A stretch of 64,000 nt of DNA from assembly GCF_019059575.1 (NCBI RefSeq), contig NW_024881844.1:186001-250000 (forward strand), read 5' to 3'. The position numbers were made by a program, and so were the translations under genes. Position 1 is the stretch's first letter; the number at the start of each line of letters is the position of its first letter. Source of the stretch: Amphibalanus amphitrite. Taxonomy: Eukaryota; Arthropoda; Thecostraca; Balanomorpha; Balanidae. The notes under the pieces are model-generated. The model was not told where the DNA came from, searched no databases, and worked only from the letters and a program-made list of their open reading frames with translations. Positions 51,029-61,815 of the stretch are shown here, piece after piece.

Positions 51029-52112
51029 TTAAATATGTATGTAGATGAAATTGACCAATAACATGGCAGTGAGGTGTATCTTTATATAACAAAATAAGGC
51101 CGAATATAAAGAACGAGCTTTCGTCTTATGACATCATCAGGTTCTGGCCCGATGATGTAAGACAAAAGCTCGTTCTGTCGGCCTTATTACGAGCGAGCGA
51201 GCGCAGCGAGCGAAGTGAGTCTTTTCAATATAACGGAAAAATCTCAGTATGAGCGGCCCGGCCCGGCCCGGCCTGTAACGCTTTTGAGAGGCTTATATCT
51301 CAGCAACCGCTGGACCGATTGGCCTGCGGTCTTTTTTGTTGGGTAGCCCCATCCCTTCTACCCCGTAATTGACTACTTTTGATACATCTCAGTGACCGTC
51401 CTGGCACGTGCCACGTGAAAAGTCAAGGGTGTTCAAGCTGTTTTGCAAAAGTAGTGATTTTGAGAGGCTCATATCTCAGCAGCCGCTTGGGCGATTGACT
51501 TGCGGTAATTTTTGTAGGGCAGCAGCATCCCTTCTACCCAAAATAGGATACTCTCAATGCATGTGGGTCACCCCCAGTGCACGTGCAAAATACAACAATA
51601 AGAGGTGCCAAATTTGTTCCCATTTCAGTAACTCGGTAATTACTGGGGCGATTTCGCTGAAAGTTGGCATACAGGTAGGCACCCACCAGGCAATGCATTC
51701 CCATGTGTTACGGTTAGGGTGCTACTGCACGTGCGCACGTGCAGGGGGCGTTTCCAGATCTCGAGAACGGCTGGGCCGATTGCGCTCAAATTTGGTACAT
51801 GGTTGGGGACCAGTTAGTAGGGTGCCGTGCAAAAGTCACTTTGGACCCCGTTTGCACGTGCGCACGTGCAGAATGCCGCTTCCAGATCTCAGGAACGGCT
51901 GGGCCGATTGCGTTCAAATTTGGCACACCGCTAGCGACCAGTTAGAAGGGTGCTTTGCGCAAGCCCGTTGGAAGCACCCTCTCGCCCTTCCGCACGTGCA
52001 GGGCTCACTATCTCGCTCGCTCGTTCTTCGCCCAAAAGGCGTTTTACTGGTTTTATTATACAAAAATACACCTCACTGTCATGTTATTGGTTAATTCCAT
52101 CTACATATTTAA
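51029..52112. mobile_element. TTAA-ended element with degenerate internal modules
   Basis: Both ends read TTAAATATGTAG…ACCAATAACATG, then CAGTGAGGTGTAT, in inverted orientation, with a 4-base length difference near the left end. The interior has a hairpin (GAACGAGCTTTCGTCTTATG and its rough complement near 51110-51180). It also has about five diverged repeats of the phrase ATCTCAGCAACCGCTGGACC followed by GATT and G-rich sequence (near 51292, 51471, 51620, 51755 and 51881). CACGTG occurs repeatedly, as in GCACGTGCGCACGTGCAG. There is no convincing protein; plus-strand frames here translate the modules. Confidence 0.7.
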
Positions 52113-53030
52113 CGGACGTTATACCACATGGGCTCATGGCTCTCATTGTCCAATATCCAACGTAAGTATACGTGTGGATGCGTAATTGTGCAATGTGTGC
52201 GCATAGCACAAAGCCTTCTAGGTACTGTATATTGATCTTGTTTGCAATGACGTTATGGTGTGTGGTGTACAATAGAACCAGGCATTGTCTGAGACCTCTG
52301 AAGATACAAGGTAAGTAAGTGTATGGCTGTTCAGCGGATGGAGGACCATCGCGCCACACCTACACACATAGTGATCGGCGCCGGGCCGGGTCGTGCCCTG
52401 ACCTCAGCAGCTGCGTGACCGATGGGGCCGGGAAAGGGGTCACGGCCCGCTGGCAGACACGGCAGCCGACGGAACGCTCCCGACCACGGCTAACGAGGCG
52501 CCTTAGCGGCAGATAATGAGCAGCACCGCCAACATAGTGCCCCACGCGATGGACCGGCCGTATGCAATTTGTCTGCGGTAGAGGCCAGCTGCCGTTCACG
52601 CTCGACGCTGCAGGAAGAACAGTTGTGGAGCTCAACAAGCTCTATAGGATACCGGTCTCGGTCGGCGATGGCGGCCAACTGAATTGACCCGATCAGGGCC
52701 GTCAGAACCTACGCCGGTAGATGTTACCATGTGACTGCAGTATGTGTAACAATTGCCACGATATCAGTCACCAGCCATTGTCCCCAATCCCTGAGTCAAC
52801 TGGTCGATCCAGAGCTGTTCCAACAGCGCCGCACTGTTGCAGCAATGTCGTGCTGCCTCGCTCAAGGTTGTGCAGGATGTAATCGCTCTGGTAATGCTCT
52901 CTTGTCAGTTGTCGCGTCGTTTAACATCAAGCGATGTAATTTTGACAACACGCTTCGGTTGGTTCAGATCGCTATTGCTCATGACTTTTTCCATTTCCAG
53001 GTGATATACGATCCAAGGAATGAATAGTGA
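52113..53030. other. intergenic, no gene seen
   Basis: No recognisable domain in frames up to about 98 codons. Confidence 0.4.
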
Positions 53031-53469
53031 TACAGTTAAGAAGCTCGGCCGACAGCAGATCGTTAGCGCGTTGGACAAAAGGGGTATCTCAAAAGGGTTA
53101 TGAGATGTCGACTCGTTTTAAATTGATAAAATTCGAATATTTTTTTAAGGAAAAAAGATTTTATTAGCCTCGTATCACAATTATTTTGTTGATGACAAGC
53201 CCTACGAAATTCTACTTAACTTACAATCAGGACCAAGTTGGGAGGTGCTTATACAGTTAAGAAGCTCGGCCGACAGCAGATCGTTAGCGCGTTGGACAAA
53301 AGGGGTATCTCAAAAGGGTTATGAGATGTCGACTCGTTTTAAATTGATAAAATTCGAATATTTTTTTAAGGAAAAAAGATTTTATTAGCCTCGTATCACA
53401 ATTATTTTGTTGATGACAAGCCCTACGAAATTCTACTTAACTTACAATCAGGACCAAGTTGGGAGGTGC
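53031..53469. repeat. perfect tandem duplication, ~218 bp
   Basis: TACAGTTAAGAAGCTCGGCC starts at 53031 and again at 53252. The two copies (53031-53248 and 53252-53469) look identical and are joined by three bases. Either a very recent duplication or an assembly artefact. Confidence 0.95.
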
Positions 53470-53956
53470 GGGAAATGTATTTGTCCTAAAGAGTACCCAC
53501 CTACCTATCAGAGGGAGTCGTCCAATATATGCATGGACCAATACCACTTTAGGTACCTATGTATGCTCACTACATGTATAAACACTAAAACACGTTGAAC
53601 CGTATCATCGTGCAGGTTCCATAGGGTTGATTTGCATTATAAATTAATAGCCGTCCGTAACAATTATCAGACAAACATGCATTCGCCATTCGTGCTAAAT
53701 GAGTAGGCAGTTCCATTCGACAAACAGCACTCGGATATATCGGCCACATCGACGCTATACAATGGAGTTCACTCCCGGTAATAAGTCCAGCCTCAACAAA
53801 GCGTTTCAGCCTAATCTGTCCGATGGCGATCATACTTGGTTCGCTGGTGGCTGCATTTTAGTCGGGGATCGTTAATGCCAGACAAGCTCGGCCATTGGAC
53901 GGGGCAATCAGGTTTATGAGCGCCCGGAGGTCGGGAACTGGGCACCTTCACGCCAC
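53470..53956. other. intergenic, no gene seen
   Basis: No recognisable gene or repeat. Confidence 0.4.
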
Positions 53957-54128
53957 CGGCGTCCGCCAGGGTTTGTGACGGCGTCCGTCCGGGTTTGGGT
54001 ACGGCGACCGGCGGGGTTTGTGATGGCGACTATCTGGGTTTGTGACGGCGACCGGCGGGGTTTGTGACGGCGTCTGTCAGGGTTTGTGACGGCGTCCGTC
54101 GGGGTTTGTGACGGCGTCCGTCGGGGTC
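53957..54128. repeat. 22-bp minisatellite, about eight units
   Basis: Consensus GTTTGTGACGGCGTCCGTCGG, with variants GGCGACCGGCGG and GGCGACTATCTG. The last two or three units are nearly identical. The minus-strand frame reads Asn-Pro-Arg-rich repeats and is not considered coding. Confidence 0.85.
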
Positions 54129-55325
54129 GGCTGCGACGGCCGGGGTGGGCCGCGTCGACGCCCGTCGATGTCACCACGCCCTCCGGCTCCGCGTGACGCT
54201 ACGTGACGGGGTGTCACATGACGCGGTGACGGAGACGCCGATGCCGCCTGCGTGAACTGACGGCAGCTTCGACTCCTTCCGCTGTATTGTATTGTGTTGT
54301 GTTGTACATTCAAGAGCGATCCGAATCCAAAAATTGCGTGTTGATTATATAGATGTGCACTGAGCAGTCAACGTCGGCCATGGCCAGGACATGACAGCGA
54401 CGGAAACCGATAATAAGGACAGTGTGGGGCGACCGGTGCATGAGTACAGTGTGAACGTGCCTAGTGGGTTATAAGCAGCTTCCTCTGTTGTCATTTGGTC
54501 AGCAGGCGTCCAACTGCACCGTTGGGAAACGCTGGCCTTAAAACCCAATCAGAGTAAGTGTACATGTCACTTTATCAGCTGTAGCGCAAGCAAAGCATGT
54601 TGCCAATAGCGCACACGGTTATCCGGGTTACCATTGTAGGCGCATACATAATGTGGCATTCTATAAAAAAAAAAATGGAGTGAAAGGGATATATGCTGAA
54701 AATTTATCGAAAATATGCTAGCAATATGTTGAAAATATTTTGTGTCATTCAACGGAAAAAAATACACTGATATGTATTGATCACCGATCGACGGCATAGA
54801 ATAACGAAAGCGCAAAACACATCGGTGTAAGTATGTATGTACATACGGTGTCTATACATTACCAACACATTCCAATGAGTTTGTTGTGTAAAGAGAGTAG
54901 ATGAGTAGTCGGATAACTTGGCCAGCACCTCGTCACCGTTGCCATGTGACCTTTTGTGTCCGCTTACCCAGTTGCAGCGTTGGTATGTCCATTGCTCTGC
55001 GACTGCAAGCCAACACACACCTGCAGTGCAGCTCAGCTGGGAGCACTGCCACGGGAAGGGTGCAATGTGATAGACATATCCACAACCGGGAATGTACAGC
55101 AGCCGGCGGTTCAAAGCCATGTGGTCTCGCCAGCCCCAGTTAATTGGAGCAGCCGGCGGCCGAGAGTCATGTGGTGCAGGCCAGCGCGAGTTTCTCCTGC
55201 TCTTCGGACCCGGCCTGTGGACAGATGCGCGAGCGGCGGATGGGCGGGACGCCTTCATGGCGCAGTCTGTCGCCGAGACTGGTCACGCGTCAGCGAGCAG
55301 AGGCGAGCTGGCCGGCCACCGACCT
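54129..55325. other. intergenic, no gene seen
   Basis: No recognised domain in any frame. AT-rich at 54650-54780, GC-rich at 55080-55320. Confidence 0.4.
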
Positions 55326-56104
55326 GGGCCTCGTTTCATAAAACTCTGCCGTAACTTACACCTTTCCGTAATTCACACCCTTTCAAACTACGGAGCGCAA
55401 ATAAATCCGTTTCACAAAGCCACAACTGGAATTGTTTACACCTCCGTAACAAAGCACATTTGCGTAGTTACCGTAATTTATCAAGCGTCCTACAAATTAC
55501 AATTTCATGTCAACACTTATTTTTTTACGAGAATTTATAAAACAATTATGTTGAATTTAAATCTTAAAAATTATGTATGAAAAAACAAAATTGATATTGA
55601 TGACCATCCTTTATTAAAACAATACATTAAAAACAGCAGAAAGCCAGCTAAGCAGAAGTGCCTAACTACGAAAGTGGCGCGGCGCGGCGAATAAACAAAA
55701 TTCCGATAGTGGCCACAAAAAGCGACTGGTACAGAAGATCTGCAGTTTCTTTTTCTCATTTTGGCTGTTCTTTATTCCTCACCGGGCTCAGCATTATACA
55801 ATATATTAAAAATTAGCTTCGAATCTTCACATTAATTCAAAATCACGCAACATTTTTGTGCGTAGTTTACACCACTGATATCAAGAGCTTGATAAAATAT
55901 TTGGCGTTAATTACGTCGTTTTATGAAACCCAAATGGCATCCATTGGTCCGGAATCGAGCATTTGCCGTAAATGAAGCTCCGTACTTTCGATGGCGTGAA
56001 TTACTCCGGTCTCCGGCTTTATGAAACCGAATTGGCATCAAATACGCCAAATCTGGCATAATTGACGGAACGCCGTAAGTAATTCCTTTTATGAAACGAG
56101 GCCC
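55326..56104. mobile_element. non-autonomous DNA element with GGGCCTCGTTTCATAAAA ends
   Basis: Left end GGGCCTCGTTTCATAAAA, right end its exact reverse complement. Phrases of the type TTTCATAAAAC…CCGTAA recur inverted further in (for example CCGTAAGTAATTCC and TTATGAAACC). About 780 bp and no transposase recognised. A target duplication could not be set, because CT/AG extends the inverted match by two bases. Confidence 0.8.
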
Positions 56105-57701
56105 AGTGGCGGCACCTGGTCTCTCGTACATACATACACCGCACTGGGAGGAGACGCGACAGGTGCCACACTTAAAGACACTCACAAGAACCCAAAGGAT
56201 CAGGTTTATCAAAGACGGTAGCGGAGTGGTTTGTTGTGCTGCTTCATACAAATCGAATGTCATGCAAACGTTGTAAGTAAAGGGAAATGGATGAATGAGT
56301 AAGCGGTTGAACGAGCTCAAGACACTTATGTTTCAGAGCTGCTCAATGTGGAAGAAAGAAGGTCATGAGATGGAAATCAACTGAACGAACATGTGTTTTA
56401 CACCGACTTTCGCTTCGAAGTTCAAAATACTTCATGGATATATGAAGGTCCATCAGTCAGCCAAAACCATTATTATTGACTGAGGTTCACTACGAAATAT
56501 GATCATCGGATATGGCCCACTCTACTTCCCGGCATCTGGCACGGGCGGAAGGAAAACGGGCTCTCAGCTGGCCCAGCGCGGCGCTGATAGTCGCCAAAGC
56601 ACGGCTCCGGGGCATTTCCGGCTCTTGGCCTCCGTCTCAGCCAGCTTATCCCTCTCCGGGGCAGCCAGAGCCGCTCAGCCGCCCTGCCGGACCGTGCACG
56701 CACGCAGCCGATGATGATGAAAGTGAGTGCGACAGCGTGGCGCGAGCGGCCGGTCCAGTACCTACAGTGCCGCCGCTGGGACGCGCCTCGGTGCCCCGGC
56801 GCCGCGTGAGGTCATGACCCATGACGCCGCCACGGCTACCGTTCGGGCCGGGTGGCTGTGATGTCAGAATGACAGACTCGGAGGGGGTCCGGCAGTCAGA
56901 GTGATCTCTTGGCCCGGCCGGTCGCAGAGTCGGGGAGACGGAGGGCCGCGGCTGACCAGAACCGGCCGCCTGCCACTGCCCTTGTCTGCAGCGGCGGCGT
57001 CTGGCAGTGCAGGACCATTGCAGAGCTATGAGTGCTCGGGGGAGGGCAGACGTAACGCCGGAGAAGGGAAGCTCCCCTGCAGGCGGCTTGCATAGATGGC
57101 GTAAATCCGACGGGAGAAAGTGGAAATAAAAATGATGCTGGGACACAAGCAGAAACTTCAACCAACTCAGATCCGCTGCAGCAGACGGCAGTATGCATAG
57201 AATAAAACTGACAGCCATCCAGCCATCCGTATAGTCGACCATTATAGTCAACCATCCAGAATGAGCTCCTATGTGATTGTATGTTTCCACACAGATGCAT
57301 GTCGCGACGAGCGGACTTTAGCTGGGCTCTGATTAACACGAACCGTGTGAATCATGGAAAGAGGTATATTATCTCGCCTCCGGCTTCGTCATGATCCTTG
57401 ATAATGTGCATATGACACTGCTCTACACAAACAGCATGGTCCGAAAACAACTTTACTGGGGATAAGGCCACTAAATACAAATCCCCGGCAACAAATTACC
57501 CTAATCAGCCACTCCTAACAACCTCTGCCTAGAGATCTGCACGAATTATGTTCTCACGAGGACGCAGATTAACACTCCCCAATCTCCTGGAACGTCCAGT
57601 CGCCGGGCCGCCGCGCCGCACGTCGCCTGCCGGGTACAAGGCCGTAATGCTCGGAGGCGCACCGTTTCAGACGCGCGGCGTCTGGGGCGCTCGGCCCGGT
57701 A
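56105..57701. other. intergenic, no gene seen
   Basis: GC-rich at 56540-57080, with overlapping frames on both strands (up to 214 codons on the minus strand) that show no domain. It could be a CpG-rich promoter region but no adjacent gene supports this. Confidence 0.35.
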
Positions 57702-57926
57702 GCGTATTCGCCAATTGTATTACACGAATCGGCCCATCAACTAGCGACATCTCTAGTGCGACGTCATAGCCATCCGCCGCGACAATGCATGCATTGAGGC
57801 TAGATTTGAGTTGAGACTTTTTTTGCAATTGTATATGGCTGTGAGGAGTGTTTGTGTCGTCGTAGCCGAGTGGTTAGAGTCTCGGTGTGGTGGACGAAAG
57901 GTCGGTGGATCGATTCTTGCTTTAGC
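57702..57926 (+). repeat. tRNA-headed repeat (SINE-like), copy 1
   Basis: Begins with GCGTATTCGCCAATTGTATT, shared with copy 2 on the other strand. It ends in a tRNA-like stretch (57855-57926) with an A box TAGCCGAGTGG (57863-57873) and a degenerate B box GGATCGATTCT (57908-57918). Confidence 0.6.
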
Positions 57927-58930
57927 GGTTCTTTTCTCTGAAAAAGAAGTCGGTCGTAGACGCGCATTTTTAGCCCCTACGTTCGCACGCCAATATCGTA
58001 CGCCCAATAAATCTCTGACAAGTATTCATCTGATTAAGGAATAAGTTGCAAAAGAACTGCAGTTGCAGTCTATACCTGAACTACCAATTTTGTTACGGCA
58101 CTGTCGATATTCGTCAAAGTCGGAAGAGCTATTATGAAACACACTCGAATGACAACGGATTCCTGTATTATTTCATCGATCAGATAAGACATGTATAGAG
58201 ATAAATTGATGACAGCCCGCCGTGAGCATGCAACTTAACAACCAGTCCCAAGTTATCTTCATAAACGTCTAATATAAATCTTTTTGACTTTAAAGATTCC
58301 AAGTAAGGGGACTTAGGTATCCCCCTGGCGGCTGAAATGTAAAAGTTATAGTTAGGGCATAGCTCCTATAGATGACGCTCTGACCAGGGTATATAGAACA
58401 ACGCTCTGACGGCTGGAAACTGATAATCTATTCTCGTCCCGTGATTACGCTAACAGCTATGCCGAACTTTTTTGTGCATGGTGATTCTTACACGAAAAGC
58501 TATCTAATAGCCTGCTTACCAGCGTGCGATTTTTACTTTTCATCTTAGTTTTCGCTACTTTTAGGTAGGTACTTTACCTTGCCAAGTGCCCACCTACTTT
58601 CAAAACGTCAGCGCCGCCCCTGTCAATGCTGCGTGCTATCACCCATTGGCAGCGAGAAATATTGATCAATGAATGGCCAATGCCATCGCCCAGCACCATT
58701 TGTCTTTCCATTGGCTACGTTCGCATAGTATGCACTATGCATTAGTGATGTCAATCACAGAAAATCAGAACACCGCTACCAAACCAAATACAAACAAAGA
58801 CCATTGGAAAATACCGAAACCGAACCAATCGGTTGGACTGCAAATATCTATCTTATGCAACATATTCATTAGAAGAATGCCTACGTCTGATTTCTTAGGT
58901 GCACACCGTTGCAAATGCATAAAAAACGCA
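57927..58930. other. between the two tRNA-headed repeats, no gene seen
   Basis: AT-rich, no protein-like frame. Confidence 0.4.
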
Positions 58931-58958
58931 CAATGACAGATGACAGATGACAGATGAC
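58931..58958 (+). repeat. (TGACAGA)n microsatellite
   Basis: Four tandem TGACAGA heptamers (last one imperfect) at the tail of copy 2 of the tRNA-headed repeat, as simple repeats often are at SINE tails. Confidence 0.85.
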
Positions 58959-58960
58959 AC

Positions 58961-59200
58961 GAAAATCGAAGTCGCCGAGTGGATTGGAACCACCTACCTC
59001 TGAGTCACCAGCCCGATACTCTAACCACTTCGCCACGGCGACAACATATTCCTGCCAGCTTAAATGTCATTAAGATAAAACCTAGCTTCAATAGACGCCA
59101 CCAAGGGCGAGGACCGAAAGTATGACGCCGCGCTGACGTCACTCAGGAGGCACGCTATTGGTCGGCCGATCCGTGTAATACAATTGGCGAATACGCGGCC
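58961..59200 (-). repeat. tRNA-headed repeat (SINE-like), copy 2
   Basis: On the minus strand it starts GCGTATTCGCCAATTGTATT (about 59197) and runs to a 73-nt tRNA-like sequence at 59042-58970. That sequence has a perfect 7-bp acceptor stem (GTCGCCG/CGGCGAC), A box TGGCGAAGTGG, B box GGTTCCAATCC (one change from consensus) and a pairing T arm. The D and anticodon stems pair poorly, so a working tRNA is unlikely. Confidence 0.6.
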
Positions 59201-61815
59201 CGGTAACCGGTTGTCAGGCGCGCCGCCCGATTGGAGCGGTGATACCCGGTCGGCAAGGACCACTGGCGGCGGATATGTGGTGCTGACGAGGGCGGGATAT
59301 CCACCGGCGTCCCTCCCAGTCACTGATACGGTGAACAACGGCGCCGGCTTAGCTGACCAACCGTTGCATAGCCGTTGAACACGGCTAAGCTCGACTTTCA
59401 GTCATGTGAGGTGAGAACCGTGCAAACAGAGTGCAACAATTCGGCGCCGGATGCCGGCCGTGTTGTGGACGCTGACAGGGTAGGGCGGCCATCAGGACGG
59501 CCTTCATCGGCCCTCCTTTCGCCGCGCGCCAGGGTCGTCGGAGGAGCGCCCGCCGTGGCCGCACTGCCCGACAGGGCCGCGCGGCAGCCGTCGCCGGCTC
59601 TGACCGCGGACTGCCGGCGCCCCCAGAGGTGGACGCCCTCCAAATCACTCAGTCCAACCCAGACAAAGCGCCGAGTGGTCCGTGGCCAGTGCGTGACCAC
59701 GTCCATCACGCTGATAAAGGACCGCCCTCCGGCGACTATTTCGGCGAAGTGGCCCGGTTGAATTCAACAATCGCCACTTCCAGGTCAGCTGATGTTAATG
59801 AGAGCACCTCAGTGGTTATAATAAGCTCCAGACTTCAAGGGCAGTGGCCTAGTCATTTGTCCTGGCGATTTGTCCGTTAAATTCAGCGCATAACTTTGTC
59901 ATAAAACAAATTCCATCACGATTCCAATCTACCAAATACGCTCCTATCACGATGAGCGGACGACACAGCCAATTTCCAAACCAATAAAACAGCCGTCAAT
60001 GCAACGCACCACAACACCGAACCAAACAGCGGCCGAAGACACCATCTTAGCGTGTCCCGATCAGACGTCTCGACATTATGAGTCGGTGGTCAATCACATA
60101 GCTGGTGGTAATTAACCGAGTGAGGGACAGTTTCATTAGTGGGAACGCAGAGCCGGATCGACCGTCGGCAGGCGGGGGCGACACGAGCCGACGGCCCGCG
60201 GGGAACCGGCCACGAACCCACCGCCCCCGGCACCGCCCGAGGAGGGAAACAAAAGAAAGTGTCCGCCGGACCGGTGAGGCGCCATTCCGTGGGACCGATG
60301 AGCCACACGGACCCAATCACTTTACGACTGGGACCGGCACGCGGCCATTATTGTAAAGGACAATGGGAAGAGTCAGTCAAAGGCGAGTGCGTATAGAGAA
60401 ACCTGGCACCTTACTGTTGTTTGGAGGGTAACCAAAGCAGCATAATTACGTAGAGGCAAAAGCAGGGAGGGATAGAGTGAGGAGAGTGAGAACATCGAAT
60501 TCCAATGGTCAATGTGTCCCGTGTGTCTAACGGCTTCGTCGCCTTTCTCTGAAATGTCTATCTATCCTTTTTAGCATGTAATAAAAGTTATATAATAAAA
60601 AAATGCAATGACCTGCACTTGCTGTTGCGTACATTACAAGTTAGTGCATGAATCGGCTTCCACATGCAAGAGTGACAGTGAGAGCGCAGGCACACGGCAT
60701 GGAGGGCCAAGATGCACAGCTTTCCAATATTCATTGTCCAACCGACGACAACAAACCGCTTTCCCATTCGCCGTCAATTTGGTGCACCTGGTCACCACCG
60801 AGCCGTGCCAGCGCAATCCGCATCGCTCCAGAACGGCACTGCGGCGCCGGTCGCCGAGTCACGGTGACTCAGGGACCCCTCTGCTGTCACCCGGGGTCCA
60901 CCCGGCGACTCGTGAGCAGCTCGGGGGAACGCCAGCGCAGCGCCAGCAGGCCGGACTGGACATTCCGAGTCTGTCCGACGCGGCCCCGTCAGTAGCGAGC
61001 GTTCCCGCTCCCCCTGCTCGGAGACACCCCTCATTGAGCTGCAGCGCCGACCGACGCCGACCGCGCGGCCGCCCCGCGTCGTCCGCCGCCCGCGGCCCTT
61101 CACCGGCCGGCGCGGCGGAGCGGCCAGCGGGGCTCTTCGGGCGGTGAGAGGGCGGCTGTCGCGAGCCGCGTCCTCGCCCGGCGGCCAGTACCGGCCGGTT
61201 CGAACCGGCGGCAGCCGGGTCCAACCTGCTGTCGACGTCGCCGCGCTCCATGTTTTCCGCTTGGAGTCCACACGTGGTGTCGTCATCGCGATCACGCGGC
61301 CCATTGGCTGTGCGCGACCGGACGCCAGACAGGGCTCAGGTCCAGATGTGCCCTGGATGTTATTCCTTGGAAACAAAATCATTCACCAGCCCGCGGACTC
61401 TGTCGCCAGGCTTCCAGGGCGAGCGTCCCTCCCCTCCTCGGCGAGCGCGGACTCCGGCCAGCGAATCGCTTTCTATTTCGTCTTGTCGCGGCGCAATTGC
61501 CGCCGAGGCTCGAGGACATCGCCGTCGAAATCGCCGGCCGCTGTGCGCGAAAACTGCGGCTTATGAAGGCAACGGTGCAGCGGCGGTAGATCGTGGAATC
61601 GTCGCCCTTGCACATGTGCTAAGAAATCATAGCTGTTGACGTACTGGGCAAGTACCACCAGTTGAAAGCTAAAAACTAACTTAACAAATTAAAAAAGAAA
61701 AGGGCAAGCATCACTAACGGTTACTTCACACTAAAACTCAAAAATCAGTGTATTTTTTGCATTACATTTCCACACTTAAAACAATGTGTCAAGCTGCATG
61801 CAATCAAGAAGTTGT
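59201..61815. other. intergenic, GC-rich in part, no gene seen
   Basis: GC-rich patches at 59430-59650, 60130-60300 and 60790-61260 open frames on both strands simultaneously, with Arg/Pro/Ala-rich translations and no domain. Possible promoter-type CpG-rich DNA, but no exon could be supported. Confidence 0.35.

Noticed and set aside
53957-54128. CRISPR-like array
   Set aside because: A 22-bp head-to-tail minisatellite without spacers, in a eukaryotic context.
58970-59042. Working tRNA gene on the minus strand
   Set aside because: Acceptor stem and T arm are good, but D and anticodon stems pair poorly and a related degenerate copy lies nearby, so a tRNA-derived repeat is more likely.
60792-61382. 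196-codon minus-strand frame
   Set aside because: Compositional ORF in a GC-rich patch, with open frames on both strands and no recognisable domain.
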